From assembly GCF_036289385.1 (NCBI RefSeq), contig NZ_JAYFFH010000005.1:1-64000 (forward strand): a stretch of DNA of 64,000 nt, given 5' to 3'. The stretch comes from Anaerofustis butyriciformans (lineage in GTDB: Bacteria > Bacillota > Clostridia > Eubacteriales > Anaerofustaceae). The translations under genes were made by a program, and so were the position numbers. Each line of letters begins with the position of its first letter. The stretch's first letter is position 1. Below the pieces are notes generated by a model. The model saw only the letters and a list, made by a program, of their open reading frames with translations. It did no database searches and was not told where the DNA came from. Shown piece by piece: positions 34,132 to 43,187 of the stretch.

Positions 34132-34229
34132 ACCTTATTTAGAGTGGTGGAGTGAATAGGCACTATGAAACCCGGCAACCGACAGTTTGTACGGTGCCAA
34201 TACCTACGGGATTTTTCCGAATGATGAGG
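34132..34229 (+). promoter_or_regulatory. SAM-I (S-box) riboswitch
   Basis: Classical S-box core: AGAGTGGTGGAG, then ATGAAACCCGGCAACC (34164-34180 region), then GGTGCCAATACCTAC. P1 can form from CCTTAT near 34133-34138 and ATGAGG near 34224-34229. High SAM stabilises the aptamer and lets the following terminator form, shutting off SAM synthetase. Confidence 0.96.
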
Positions 34230-34240
34230 AAGATAGTTAA

Positions 34241-34268
34241 TCTCATAGGTTCCTATGAGAATTTTTTT
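34241..34268 (+). terminator. SAM-riboswitch-controlled terminator
   Basis: Perfect inverted repeat TCTCATAGG/CCTATGAGA with seven T downstream, 30 bases before the metK ATG. This is the expression platform of the S-box leader. Confidence 0.88.
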
Positions 34269-34295
34269 ATTTAAGGTCACAAATGGGAGGAAATA

Positions 34296-35456
34296 ATGAA
34301 TAAACACTTTTTTACATCAGAATCTGTTACAAAAGGTCATCCAGATAAAATATGTGACCAAATAAGTGACAGCGTGTTAGATGCTATTTTAGCACAAGAT
34401 CCAAATGCGAGAGTTGCATGTGAATGTGCAATAAATACAGGACTTGTTCTTGTTATGGGAGAAATAACAACAAGCGGATATGTAGATATTCCAAAAATTG
34501 TAAGAAAAACAATTACAGATATTGGGTATACAAGAGCCAAATTTGGCTTTGACGGAAATACATGTGGCATTATCACATCAATAGATGAGCAATCAAGCGA
34601 TATTGCAATGGGCGTTGATAAATCTCTTGATGCAGCAGAAGACGAAGAAGAAAACGGAGCAGGAGATCAAGGTATAATGTTTGGTTTTGCTTGCAACGAA
34701 ACAGAAGAATATATGCCTCTTCCTATCTCGCTTGCAAATAAACTTGCTCTAAAATTAACAGAAGTAAGAGAAAATAAAACTTTAGAATATTTAAGGCCTG
34801 ACGGAAAAACTCAAGTAACTGTTGAATATGATGGTGATAAACCTGTAAGAATAGATACTGTTGTTATATCAACACAACATGATGAAAAAGTATCCTTAGA
34901 TACAATTAAACATGACATGATAGAATATGTAATAAAAGACGTTATAGATGAAAATCTTTTAGACGAAAATACAAAATATTTTATTAATCCTACCGGAAGA
35001 TTTGTAATAGGCGGACCTCAAGGAGATAGTGGGCTTACAGGAAGAAAAATAATCGTAGATACATATGGTGGATATGCAAGACACGGCGGCGGAGCTTTCT
35101 CAGGAAAAGATCCTACAAAAGTAGATAGAAGTGCTTCATATATGGCAAGATACATTGCAAAAAATATAGTTGCAAGCGGTATATGTGAAAAGATTGAAAT
35201 TGAAGTTGCATATGCAATTGGTGTTGCAAAACCTGTAAGTATATATGTGAATACTTATGGTACATCAAAATTAAGTGATGATAAAATAGTTGAAATAATA
35301 AATGAAAACTTTGATTTAAGACCTACAAAAATTATTGAACATCTTGATTTAAGACGTCCTATTTATAAACAAACAGCAGCTTATGGACACTTTGGAAGAA
35401 GTGAATTCCCTTGGGAAAAATTAGATAAAGTAGATGATTTGAAAAAATACTTATAA
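34296..35456 (+). CDS. metK: S-adenosylmethionine synthetase
   Basis: Makes SAM from methionine and ATP. It is 386 residues. SESVTKGHPDKICDQISD (about 6-23), the GAGDQGIMFG hexapeptide region (about 120-129), GGAFSGKDPTKVDRSA (about 263-278) and the C-terminal YGHFGR are conserved. GGGAGG precedes the ATG. Controlled by the SAM-I riboswitch upstream, giving product feedback. A weak hairpin (AATAAAG/CTTTATT, 35457-35485) is the only terminator candidate after it. Confidence 0.98.
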   Translation: MNKHFFTSESVTKGHPDKICDQISDSVLDAILAQDPNARVACECAINTGLVLVMGEITTSGYVDIPKIVRKTITDIGYTRAKFGFDGNTCGIITSIDEQSSDIAMGVDKSLDAAEDEEENGAGDQGIMFGFACNETEEYMPLPISLANKLALKLTEVRENKTLEYLRPDGKTQVTVEYDGDKPVRIDTVVISTQHDEKVSLDTIKHDMIEYVIKDVIDENLLDENTKYFINPTGRFVIGGPQGDSGLTGRKIIVDTYGGYARHGGGAFSGKDPTKVDRSASYMARYIAKNIVASGICEKIEIEVAYAIGVAKPVSIYVNTYGTSKLSDDKIVEIINENFDLRPTKIIEHLDLRRPIYKQTAAYGHFGRSEFPWEKLDKVDDLKKYL

Positions 35457-35549
35457 AATAAAGTAATTTGAAAAAATCCTTTATTATTTTAATTAAATGT
35501 TGTAATATAATTTATAAGTAGCAAATTATTACCAGGGAGTAAGAAAAAA

Positions 35550-35975
35550 ATGGATGTAATTGATAGAAAAATACTAGAAAGATTAAATGTTGACGGAAGA
35601 ATTACAATGAAGAATTTGGCAAACGAGCTTGGCTTATCTGCTCCTGCTGTTGCTGAAAGAGTAAAAAGATTAGAACAAAAAGGAATAATTACTGCTTATA
35701 AAGCTATAATAAACAGAGAAAAACTTGGTCAAGGGATAACCGTATTTATTACCATAGATATGCCCGCAAGTAAGTATGATGAATTTAAGGAGTTTGCAAA
35801 TAATACAAGTGAAATAAGTGAATTTTATTATTTAACCGGACAATACTCTTTAATAATAAAAGCTTATGTAACAAGTACAACTCACCTTGCAGAGCTTCTT
35901 GAAGGAGCACAACAATTTGGAACAACAGAAACTTTTGTTGTTATGTATGCTCATGTAAAAGATAATATTTTTTGA
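35550..35975 (+). CDS. Lrp/AsnC-family transcriptional regulator
   Basis: A 141-residue regulator with an N-terminal winged HTH (DVIDRKILERLNVDGRITMK then LGLSAPAVAERVKRLEQKGII) and a C-terminal RAM/AsnC ligand domain (about 65-141) that usually senses an amino acid and forms octamers. Start supported by GGGAG. Downstream of metK but separated by about 93 bases with a possible promoter near 35510. Its target is unknown; amino-acid metabolism is the family norm. Confidence 0.93.
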   Translation: MDVIDRKILERLNVDGRITMKNLANELGLSAPAVAERVKRLEQKGIITAYKAIINREKLGQGITVFITIDMPASKYDEFKEFANNTSEISEFYYLTGQYSLIIKAYVTSTTHLAELLEGAQQFGTTETFVVMYAHVKDNIF

Positions 35976-36002
35976 TATAAAAATGAAATAAATATGAAAA
36001 AT

Positions 36003-36036
36003 AGTCGAAAATTGCTTCTAATTTTCGGCTTTTTTA
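36003..36036 (+). terminator. Terminator after the Lrp-type gene
   Basis: Stem AGTCGAAAATT with AATTTTCGGCT (one G-U pair), six-base loop, then six T. Confidence 0.82.
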
Positions 36037-36092
36037 TTGCTATTTAAAATTTAAAGAATTATAATAAATGATAATTATTTGGGAGGGGTGTA

Positions 36093-39000
36093 ATGGAATC
36101 AATTAATAAATTAGGTGTAGATATTGGCTCGACTACTGTTAAAGTAGTCATTATGGACATTGATAATAATATTTTATATTCAAAATATGAAAGACATTTT
36201 GCAAATATTCAAGATACTCTTTTAAGTATGATAAAAGAGGCTTTATATAAAATAGGGGATTGTAAAATTTACCCGGTTATAACAGGTTCAGGTGGGCTTA
36301 GCCTATCAAGTTACTTAAATATTCCTTTCGTCCAAGAAGTTGTTGCGGTTTCAACTGTTCTAAGAAAATTCCATCCAAATACCGATGTTGCAATAGAAAT
36401 CGGAGGGGAAGATGCAAAAATTATTTATTTTGATGGTGGAATTGAACAAAGAATGAATGGTATATGTGCCGGAGGTACAGGTTCTTTTATTGACCAAATG
36501 GCTTCTTTATTAAAGACTGATGCCAACGGACTTAATGAACTTGCGAAGGATTATAAAAATATATATCCTATTGCCGCAAGATGTGGTGTGTTTGCTAAAA
36601 GTGATATACAGCCGCTTATTAATGAAGGAGCAACAAGAGAAAATCTTGCAGCTTCTATTTTTCAAGCCGTTGTTAATCAAACAATAAGCGGGCTTGCTTG
36701 TGGTAAACCAATTAGAGGAAATGTTGCTTTTTTAGGTGGGCCGCTTTATTTTATGAGTGAACTTAAAAAAGCTTTTATAAGAACTCTTAATTTAAAAGAT
36801 GAAAATGTAATATCCCCTGAAAATCCACACTTGTTTGCAGCAATAGGGGCAGCTTTAAGCAGTGAAGAAAAAGAAAATATTACACTAGAAGAATTAGAAA
36901 CAAGATTAAATAGTGAAATAAAACTAAATAGTGAAATAAAAAGAATGGAAAGTCTTTTTGAAAGTAAGGAAGACTACGAAGAATTTACAAAAAGACATGC
37001 TGTTCATACAGTAAAAAAAGGTAGTTTGGAAAACTATAAAGGAAACTGTTATCTTGGTATAGATGCAGGTTCTACAACAACAAAACTTGCACTTTGTAGT
37101 GAAGAGGGAGATTTATTATATTCTTTCTATAGTAGTAATAATGGTTCTGTTTTAGAAACAACAATGAAAGCAATGAGAGATATTTATTCAAAACTTCCAA
37201 AAGATGCAAAAATTGTTTATTCATGTTCAACAGGTTATGGGGAAGATTTGGTAAAATCAGCTCTTATGTTGGATGAAGGTGAAGTTGAAACAATAGCCCA
37301 TTATTATGCTGCATCCTTCTTCGATCCAAAAGTTGATTGTATTTTGGATATTGGCGGTCAGGATATGAAGTGTATAAAGATAAAGAATGGTTCTGTTGAT
37401 AACGTACTTCTTAACGAAGCTTGCTCTTCAGGATGTGGTTCATTTATTGAAACTTTTGCTAAATCTCTTGATTACAGCGTTGAAGATTTCGCAAAAGAAG
37501 CTTTGTTTGCAAAAAATCCTATAGACCTTGGAACAAGATGTACTGTATTTATGAATTCAAACGTTAAACAAGCTCAAAAAGAAGGTGCACCGGTAAGCGA
37601 TATTTCTGCAGGACTTGCTTATTCAGTTATAAAAAATGCATTATATAAAATAATAAAATTAACAAATCCTGATGATCTTGGAAAACACGTTGTTGTTCAA
37701 GGTGGAACTTTCTATAATGATGCGGTTTTAAGAGCCTTTGAAAAAATTTCGGGACATGATGCCGTAAGACCTGATATTGCAGGAATTATGGGGGCATTTG
37801 GAGCTGCTTTAATTGCGAAAGAAAGATATGAAGAAGGAAAAGAAACTTCCATGCTTGATTTGGAAGGAATAAATAAACTTACATATACTACGGTTACAAC
37901 AAGATGTAAGGGGTGTACAAATAACTGTTATCTTACAATAAATAGTTTTGATGGTGGTAAAAGAAAGTTTATAACAGGAAACAGATGCGAAAAAGGGGCT
38001 GGAATACATAAAGATAAGGCGACTGATATAAACTTGTTTGAATATAAAAATGAAATAACTTTTGATTATGAACCGTTGAGTGAGGAAGAAGCAATAAACG
38101 GAACTGTAGGTATTCCAAGAGTTCTTAATATGTATGAAAACTATCCTTTCTGGGCTACTTTATTTAAAGAGCTTAAGTTTAGAGTTGTTCTTTCTCCTGT
38201 ATCTACGAGAAAACTTTATGAATACGGAATTGAGTCAATTCCAAGTGAATCGGAATGTTATCCTGCAAAACTTTCTCATGGACATGTTACATATTTAATA
38301 AGACAAGGAATAAAAACTATATTCTATCCTTGTATTCCTTATGAAAGGGATGAAACACCTGAAGCGGGAAACCATTATAACTGTCCTATTGTTACATCTT
38401 ATGCAGAAAACATCAAAAATAATGTCGAAGAAATCGAAAGTGAAAATGTTAAATTTTTAAATCCTTTCTTTGCATTTACAAATAAAAATACAATAAAAGA
38501 AGGAATAATTAGAGAATTTACAAAAGGTGGAGAAACAGGTTTTGACTTAGATAAAAATGATGTTTCAAAAGCAGTTGATAAAGCATGGGATGAACTTTTA
38601 AGTGTAAGAGAAAAAATAGCTAAAAGAGGTGAAGAAGTAGTAAAATATCTTGACGAAACAGGAAAGAGAGGTATTGTTCTTGCCGGAAGACCATATCATA
38701 TAGACCCTGAGGTAAATCATGGTATTGACAAGATGATAAATTCTTATGGCATTGCAGTATTAACCGAAGACAGCGTTTCTCATCTTGGTGAAGTTGAAAG
38801 ACCTCTTATTGTAATGGATCAATGGATGTATCATTCAAGATTATATAAAGCTGCAAGCTTTGTAAAGACAAAAGATAATATCGATCTTGTACAGCTTAAC
38901 TCATTTGGATGCGGACTTGATGCGGTTACTGTTGACGGAGTAAAAGATATATTATCTTCTGCAGGAAAAATTCATACTGTACTTAAGATTGATGAAGTAA

Positions 39001-40367
39001 ATAACTTAGGAGCTGCAAGAATAAGAATTCGTTCGCTTCTTGCAACACTTAAAATAAGAGATAAGAAAAAAACAAAGAGAAAAATAAAAAAATCAAGTTA
39101 TGAAAGAGTTGAGTTTACAAAGGAAATGAAGAAAGATTATACGATTCTTTCTCCTCAAATGTCTCCTATACATTTTTCATTATTTGAAGCTGCTCTTAAT
39201 GCTTGTGGGTATAAGTATGAAGCATTACAAGACGACAGTAAAACAGCTGTTGACATTGGGCTAAAATATGTAAATAACGATGCTTGTTATCCTTCTTTGA
39301 TTGTTGTTGGCCAAATTATGGAAGCATTGAATTCAGGTAAATACGATACTGACAAAGTTGCCATAATGATAACTCAAACAGGTGGAGGATGTAGAGCGAC
39401 AAACTATATCGGATTTATTCGTAGAGCTCTTGAAAATGCCGGAATGGGACATATCCCTGTAATTTCTCTAAATGCAAACGGAATAGAAACAAACGAAGGT
39501 TTTAAAATAACACCTAAACTTTTAAACAAAGGTTTGCAAGCTGTTGTTTACGGCGATTTGTTTATGAGAGTGTTATATAGAATGAGACCTTACGAAGTAG
39601 TAAAAGGTTCTGCGGATTTACTTCATAAAAAATGGGAAGAAAAATGTATAAAAGATTTATCAAAACCTCGTTCTTCTAAAAAAGTTTTCCATGAAAACAT
39701 AAGAAATATTATAAGAGAGTTTGATGAACTTCCAATTACAAATGAAGTTAAACCAAAAGTTGGAATAGTAGGTGAAATTCTTGTTAAATTCCTTCCTGGT
39801 GCAAATAATCATTTGGTAGACTTACTTGAAAAAGAAGGAGCGGAAGCCGTTATGCCTGATCTTCTTGATTTCTTACTATACTGTTTCTATAACAACAACT
39901 TTAAATCAGATAAACTTGGTATGAAGAAAATTAGCGCAACAATATCCAATTTAGGAATAAACTTTATAGAAACATACAGGAAAGTTTATAAAGAAGAATG
40001 TGCAAAAAGTGTACACTTTAATGCTCCAAATCAAATAAATAAACTTGCTTATTATGCAAATGATGTTGTGTCTGTTGGTAATCAAACAGGTGAAGGCTGG
40101 TTCTTAACAGGTGAAATTTTGGAACTTATTAAATCAGGTGTAAATAATGTTGTTTGTACACAGCCTTTCGGTTGTCTTCCAAACCACGTTGTTGGTAAAG
40201 GGGTAATTAAGAAAATAAGAGAAATGTATCCTTTATCAAATATAGTTGCAATAGACTATGACCCTGGAGCAAGTGAAGTTAACCAGCTTAACAGAATTAA
40301 GCTTATGCTTTCTCAAGCAAATATGAATTTAAAAGAAACACTTGAGGCTGAAACAGTTGAAGCATAA
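36093..40367 (+). CDS. Large 2-hydroxyacyl-CoA dehydratase activator homologue (two ATPase domains plus dehydratase-like region)
   Basis: A 1424-residue protein of the BadF/BadG/BcrA/BcrD ASKHA family. Two tandem activator domains are visible: the first with LGVDIGSTTVKVVIMD (about 7-22) and the Fe-S cysteine in NGICAGGTGSFIDQ, the second with LGIDAGSTTTKLAL (about 323-336) and EACSSGCGSFIE. The rest, from about residue 600, resembles the DUF2229/HgdB-like dehydratase region, with Cys-rich motifs such as CKGCTNNCYLTI and TQTGGGCRATNYIGF. Small activators are about 260 residues and single-domain. Long fused forms occur in many anaerobes, and their role is unproven. No hgdAB dehydratase subunits are nearby. 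GGGAGGGG precedes the ATG. Confidence 0.9.
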   Translation: MESINKLGVDIGSTTVKVVIMDIDNNILYSKYERHFANIQDTLLSMIKEALYKIGDCKIYPVITGSGGLSLSSYLNIPFVQEVVAVSTVLRKFHPNTDVAIEIGGEDAKIIYFDGGIEQRMNGICAGGTGSFIDQMASLLKTDANGLNELAKDYKNIYPIAARCGVFAKSDIQPLINEGATRENLAASIFQAVVNQTISGLACGKPIRGNVAFLGGPLYFMSELKKAFIRTLNLKDENVISPENPHLFAAIGAALSSEEKENITLEELETRLNSEIKLNSEIKRMESLFESKEDYEEFTKRHAVHTVKKGSLENYKGNCYLGIDAGSTTTKLALCSEEGDLLYSFYSSNNGSVLETTMKAMRDIYSKLPKDAKIVYSCSTGYGEDLVKSALMLDEGEVETIAHYYAASFFDPKVDCILDIGGQDMKCIKIKNGSVDNVLLNEACSSGCGSFIETFAKSLDYSVEDFAKEALFAKNPIDLGTRCTVFMNSNVKQAQKEGAPVSDISAGLAYSVIKNALYKIIKLTNPDDLGKHVVVQGGTFYNDAVLRAFEKISGHDAVRPDIAGIMGAFGAALIAKERYEEGKETSMLDLEGINKLTYTTVTTRCKGCTNNCYLTINSFDGGKRKFITGNRCEKGAGIHKDKATDINLFEYKNEITFDYEPLSEEEAINGTVGIPRVLNMYENYPFWATLFKELKFRVVLSPVSTRKLYEYGIESIPSESECYPAKLSHGHVTYLIRQGIKTIFYPCIPYERDETPEAGNHYNCPIVTSYAENIKNNVEEIESENVKFLNPFFAFTNKNTIKEGIIREFTKGGETGFDLDKNDVSKAVDKAWDELLSVREKIAKRGEEVVKYLDETGKRGIVLAGRPYHIDPEVNHGIDKMINSYGIAVLTEDSVSHLGEVERPLIVMDQWMYHSRLYKAASFVKTKDNIDLVQLNSFGCGLDAVTVDGVKDILSSAGKIHTVLKIDEVNNLGAARIRIRSLLATLKIRDKKKTKRKIKKSSYERVEFTKEMKKDYTILSPQMSPIHFSLFEAALNACGYKYEALQDDSKTAVDIGLKYVNNDACYPSLIVVGQIMEALNSGKYDTDKVAIMITQTGGGCRATNYIGFIRRALENAGMGHIPVISLNANGIETNEGFKITPKLLNKGLQAVVYGDLFMRVLYRMRPYEVVKGSADLLHKKWEEKCIKDLSKPRSSKKVFHENIRNIIREFDELPITNEVKPKVGIVGEILVKFLPGANNHLVDLLEKEGAEAVMPDLLDFLLYCFYNNNFKSDKLGMKKISATISNLGINFIETYRKVYKEECAKSVHFNAPNQINKLAYYANDVVSVGNQTGEGWFLTGEILELIKSGVNNVVCTQPFGCLPNHVVGKGVIKKIREMYPLSNIVAIDYDPGASEVNQLNRIKLMLSQANMNLKETLEAETVEA
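36907..36942 (+). repeat. 18-bp tandem duplication inside the activator gene
   Basis: Two adjacent 18-bp copies (17 of 18 bases identical) give the repeated hexapeptide LNSEIK-LNSEIK in the linker between the two ATPase domains. It keeps the frame. Confidence 0.8.
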
Positions 40368-40372
40368 ATATT

Positions 40373-40406
40373 AAAAGAGTTTTAGAAAATTCTAAAACTC
40401 TTTTTT
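40373..40406 (+). terminator. Terminator after the activator gene
   Basis: Long stem AAAAGAGTTTTAG with CTAAAACTCTTTT followed by T-run, six bases after the stop codon. Confidence 0.87.
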
Positions 40407-40546
40407 ATAATATTATAGTTTATGGATGAAATTAATGATTTTTTATCAATAAACTTAGATGAGAAAAACTCTTTTTTTAATACAAATTTATAAATGATTA
40501 TCAAAATTTAGATATGCAAAAGTTGATAAAAATCAGTAACAATATA

Positions 40547-40575
40547 AAAAACACACCTTTTGGTGTGTTTTTATT
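40547..40575. terminator. Terminator of degV (usable on both strands)
   Basis: Eleven-bp stem AAAAACACACC with GGTGTGTTTTT around TTTT. It is adjacent to the degV stop on the minus strand. Confidence 0.83.
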
Positions 40576-41426
40576 TATTCTTCTTCATCTTGTTTTTGTA
40601 TGTAAGCAATGCCTATTGCCCCTGGTCCTGCATAGGTTCCAACTGTCGGGCCTATTGATATTATTTCGCTTTCTTCTATTGGAAGGTGTTTATACATGAA
40701 ATCTTTAAAGTTTTCAATTGCCTTGTGTGCATGAGAATGACCAAATGTTACAGGATAAGAATAGTCAATATTATCTTTTACTCTTTCAAACATGAATTTG
40801 TAAGATAATTTTTTGCCTCTTACTTTTCCTTCCTGTACAAGTTCTCCGTCAACTGCCTTTAATACTGGATTGATATTTAACATCTCGCCTATTGCAGCTG
40901 TTGTTTTAGATATTCTTCCTCCGTACATTAAATATTTTAAGGTATTTAAGCATACGAATAGTCTTAAATTATTTGTCATATGTTCTATTTTTATTGCAAT
41001 TTCACTGGCACTTTTGCCTTCGTCTCTCATTTTTACGGCTTCATTTATAAGAAGATATGTTCCTAAGCTTGCAATTTTTGAATCTACAATATAAATTTTA
41101 TCTTCATCTACTTCCTTTTTTGCTATTGTTGCAGACTGCATGGTACCGCTTAATTTTGAAGATACCATTATTGCTACTATTTCATCACCTTGTGCTATAT
41201 ATTTTTCAAATACTTCTTTAAACTTTATAGGGCTTGGTTGTGATGTGGTTGGAAGATTGTCGTGTGCTAAAAGTAATTTTTGATAAAATTCATCATTAGA
41301 AATATTAACACTATCTAAAAATTCATCATCGCCAAATCTTACCGTTAAAGGTACTACCGTAATATCAAGTTTTTCTACAATTTCTTTGCTTAAATCACAT
41401 GTACTGTCTACAATTATTCTTACCAT
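40575..41426 (-). CDS. DegV family fatty-acid-binding protein
   Basis: A 283-residue DegV protein, a fold that binds a single fatty acid, in some species acting as FakB for fatty acid kinase. The start MVRIIVDSTCDLSKE (DSTCDL, about 7-12) and TTSQPSP (about 60-66) mark the family. Start at ATG 41426 because the preceding MarR gene stops two bases upstream (TAAAATG) and the AGGTGA site fits; an in-frame ATG 16 codons upstream lies inside marR. The marR-degV pairing suggests lipid or fatty-acid control by analogy with FabT, which is inference. Confidence 0.9.
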   Translation of the reverse strand: MVRIIVDSTCDLSKEIVEKLDITVVPLTVRFGDDEFLDSVNISNDEFYQKLLLAHDNLPTTSQPSPIKFKEVFEKYIAQGDEIVAIMVSSKLSGTMQSATIAKKEVDEDKIYIVDSKIASLGTYLLINEAVKMRDEGKSASEIAIKIEHMTNNLRLFVCLNTLKYLMYGGRISKTTAAIGEMLNINPVLKAVDGELVQEGKVRGKKLSYKFMFERVKDNIDYSYPVTFGHSHAHKAIENFKDFMYKHLPIEESEIISIGPTVGTYAGPGAIGIAYIQKQDEEE

Positions 41427-41427
41427 T

Positions 41428-41889
41428 TTATTCACCTGCCTTACTTTTATTTGTAAAGAATTTTTCAAGTTCAACTACAGCTTGAATAAGAACTTCTCTT
41501 TTTTCTTCCGGGAAGAAATTAAGCATTTCTCTTACCATGTTTTCGTGAAATTGTGCATGATTTTTTTCTACTTCGTGTCCAAGTTTTGTTGCATAAATTT
41601 TTATTACCCTCTTGTCTTCATCGTTTCTTTCTCTTTTTAAATAACCTTTTTTTTCAAGTGCGTTAACGCTTATGGTTAATGTTCCAGGAGTAATATTTAA
41701 TGATTTTGCAATGTTTGAAGATGTATTATTTCCGGCTTTCTCGTTTTTTACCACAGCTTCTATTACGTGCATTTCTCTTATTGAAAGATTTTTGAACTTA
41801 CCTTTTTTTAAAGCATTACCTTCAACTTTCAGTATCTCATTAAATATTTCAACTAAAAAGTCATTTAAAATTTGTTCTTGTTTATTCAT
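41428..41889 (-). CDS. MarR-family transcriptional regulator
   Basis: A 153-residue winged HTH regulator: LSIREMHVIEAV, SNIAKSLNITPGTLTISVNALEKKGYLKRERNDEDKRVIKIYAT is the canonical MarR recognition helix and beta-wing with the DKR turn. Start at ATG 41889 with GGAG five bases upstream. Cotranscribed with degV. A FabT-like role in membrane-lipid genes is possible given the DegV partner. A sigma-A promoter lies about 35 bases upstream, and its surroundings contain TTAATGTTA motifs that could be operators. Confidence 0.92.
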   Translation of the reverse strand: MNKQEQILNDFLVEIFNEILKVEGNALKKGKFKNLSIREMHVIEAVVKNEKAGNNTSSNIAKSLNITPGTLTISVNALEKKGYLKRERNDEDKRVIKIYATKLGHEVEKNHAQFHENMVREMLNFFPEEKREVLIQAVVELEKFFTNKSKAGE

Positions 41890-41910
41890 ATAATCTCCAT
41901 TCTTAAGGCT

Positions 41911-42001
41911 TAACATTAACTAAATTATATCATGGGGTTATATTAAAAGCAAAAACAATATGCGTTATAACATAAAATATTTTAATGGGTTTTTAATGTT
42001 A
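41911..42001. repeat. Inverted 9-bp elements TTAATGTTA flanking the marR/pspC gap
   Basis: TAACATTAA at 41911-41919 and its exact reverse complement TTAATGTTA at 41993-42001 lie near the 5' ends of the divergent marR and PspC genes. They may be binding sites of the MarR protein, or a chance match in A/T-rich DNA. Confidence 0.35.
41924..41952 (-). promoter_or_regulatory. Promoter of marR-degV
   Basis: Minus strand -35 TTGCTT (41947-41952), 17 bases, TGA-TATAAT (-10 at 41924-41929). Confidence 0.68.
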
Positions 42002-42007
42002 GATTAA

Positions 42008-42036
42008 TTGCAAATTTAATAATATTTATATATTAT
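42008..42036 (+). promoter_or_regulatory. Promoter of the PspC-domain gene
   Basis: -35 TTGCAA (42008-42013), 17-base spacer, -10 TATTAT (42031-42036). Confidence 0.65.
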
Positions 42037-42073
42037 ATAAACATATAAATTTGCTTTGGAGGACATCTTTGAT

Positions 42074-42820
42074 ATGAATGAAAAAAAACTATATAAAAGC
42101 AGAGATGATAAATGGTTTGGGGGAGTATGCGGGGGTATAGGAGAGTATTTTGATGTAGATTCTATAATAATAAGAATAGTAGCAATAATTTTAGGGATTG
42201 TTACAAGTGGTATTCTTATTTTTATATATCTTTTACTTTGTTTTTTAATTCCTTATGAGCCTATAAGAGAATATACAATGCATAGTAAAAAGTTTTCTTC
42301 TTTTTACTCTAACGGTTCTGGTGTAAATGATTATAATACAAATTTTAATGCTGGAGTATATAATTTTGAGGGTGATAAAATTAACAAAAATAAAAATCAA
42401 CAAAAGATAGGTTTGTTTTTAGTTGTAATAGGTGTTATTTTATTTCTTGGGAATGTACTTCCAAAATATATGTCAGATTTTATCGTTCCTGTTTGTTTGT
42501 TGATTGCAGGGCTTCTATTAATTGTTTCAAGTGTTCCATTTAAAGAAAAAAATAAAAATGTTAATTATGAAAATGTGAACAATATAAATTATGATGATGT
42601 TCATAATGCAAATAATGAAAAGAATAACGTTGAAAAAGAAGAAAATAATATTAAGGAAGATAATAGGGGCGAAAAAGAAAACATTATAAAAGAAGAGCAA
42701 GGTAAAGATTTAAATATAAAAGAAGAAATCAAAGAAACCGAAAATGACTCTGATAAAGGTGAATTTACAATTGAAGAAATAAAGAAAATGAGAGAAGAGG
42801 TTAATGAAAATCATGAATAG
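42074..42820 (+). CDS. PspC-domain membrane stress protein
   Basis: A 248-residue membrane protein. Residues about 4-65 form a PspC domain (KLYKSRDDKWFGGVCGGIGEYF, then a hydrophobic helix ending FLIPYEP). A second membrane unit (about 117-158) follows a polar linker, and the last 85 residues are a charged Asn/Glu/Lys-rich disordered tail. PspC proteins sense or respond to envelope stress. Start at ATG 42074 with GGAGG 11 bases upstream, a little long. Its end overlaps the next membrane protein gene, giving a two-gene unit. Confidence 0.85.
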   Translation: MNEKKLYKSRDDKWFGGVCGGIGEYFDVDSIIIRIVAIILGIVTSGILIFIYLLLCFLIPYEPIREYTMHSKKFSSFYSNGSGVNDYNTNFNAGVYNFEGDKINKNKNQQKIGLFLVVIGVILFLGNVLPKYMSDFIVPVCLLIAGLLLIVSSVPFKEKNKNVNYENVNNINYDDVHNANNEKNNVEKEENNIKEDNRGEKENIIKEEQGKDLNIKEEIKETENDSDKGEFTIEEIKKMREEVNENHE

Positions 42821-43145
42821 AAATCTAAAAATAATACTTGGAACTCTTTTAATAGTTATTGGTGCCGGATGCATCTTAAATTTGCTTGATATTTATATTC
42901 TCTCTTTTTCTGGATTTGTAAAAGCAATAGATTTAATGTGGCCTTTATTCTTGGTTGTTATTGGATTGTTTCTTTTATATCAAAATAGAAAAATTCGAGC
43001 TGTTGTTTTAGCGGTTATGGTTATATTGTTGTTTGCTGGAACAATTTATTATACTACAACAAGTCACTATAATCTTTTTAATAATAATCATGACTTTAAT
43101 TTTAACGAACATTATAATGATTCCGATAACTTTTTTAATAATTAA
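42804..43145 (+). CDS. Small membrane protein, LiaF/DUF5668-like
   Basis: A 113-residue protein with three hydrophobic helices (about residues 9-27, 42-60 and 67-82) and a polar His/Asn-rich end. The segment DLMWPLFLVVIGLFLLYQNRK resembles the LWPlllIliGl motif of LiaF-type and DUF5668 transmembrane regions. It overlaps the PspC gene by 17 bases; the start may be ATG 42804 or ATG 42813. The pairing with PspC suggests an envelope-stress unit akin to lia genes (inference). Confidence 0.6.
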   Translation: MKIMNRNLKIILGTLLIVIGAGCILNLLDIYILSFSGFVKAIDLMWPLFLVVIGLFLLYQNRKIRAVVLAVMVILLFAGTIYYTTTSHYNLFNNNHDFNFNEHYNDSDNFFNN

Positions 43146-43154
43146 TGTTATAAT
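43146..43154 (+). promoter_or_regulatory. Extended -10 promoter of yjbQ
   Basis: TGT-TATAAT at 43146-43154, starting right after the stop of the previous gene; 34 bases before the yjbQ ATG. Confidence 0.55.
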
Positions 43155-43187
43155 GTAATAAGAAATTATATTATTAAGGAGTTTGTT

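Noticed and set aside
40422..40493. A 23-codon ORF (MDEINDFLSINLDEKNSFFNTNL) after the activator gene
   Set aside because: It has no ribosome site and lies between two terminators in A/T-rich DNA, so chance is the simplest explanation.
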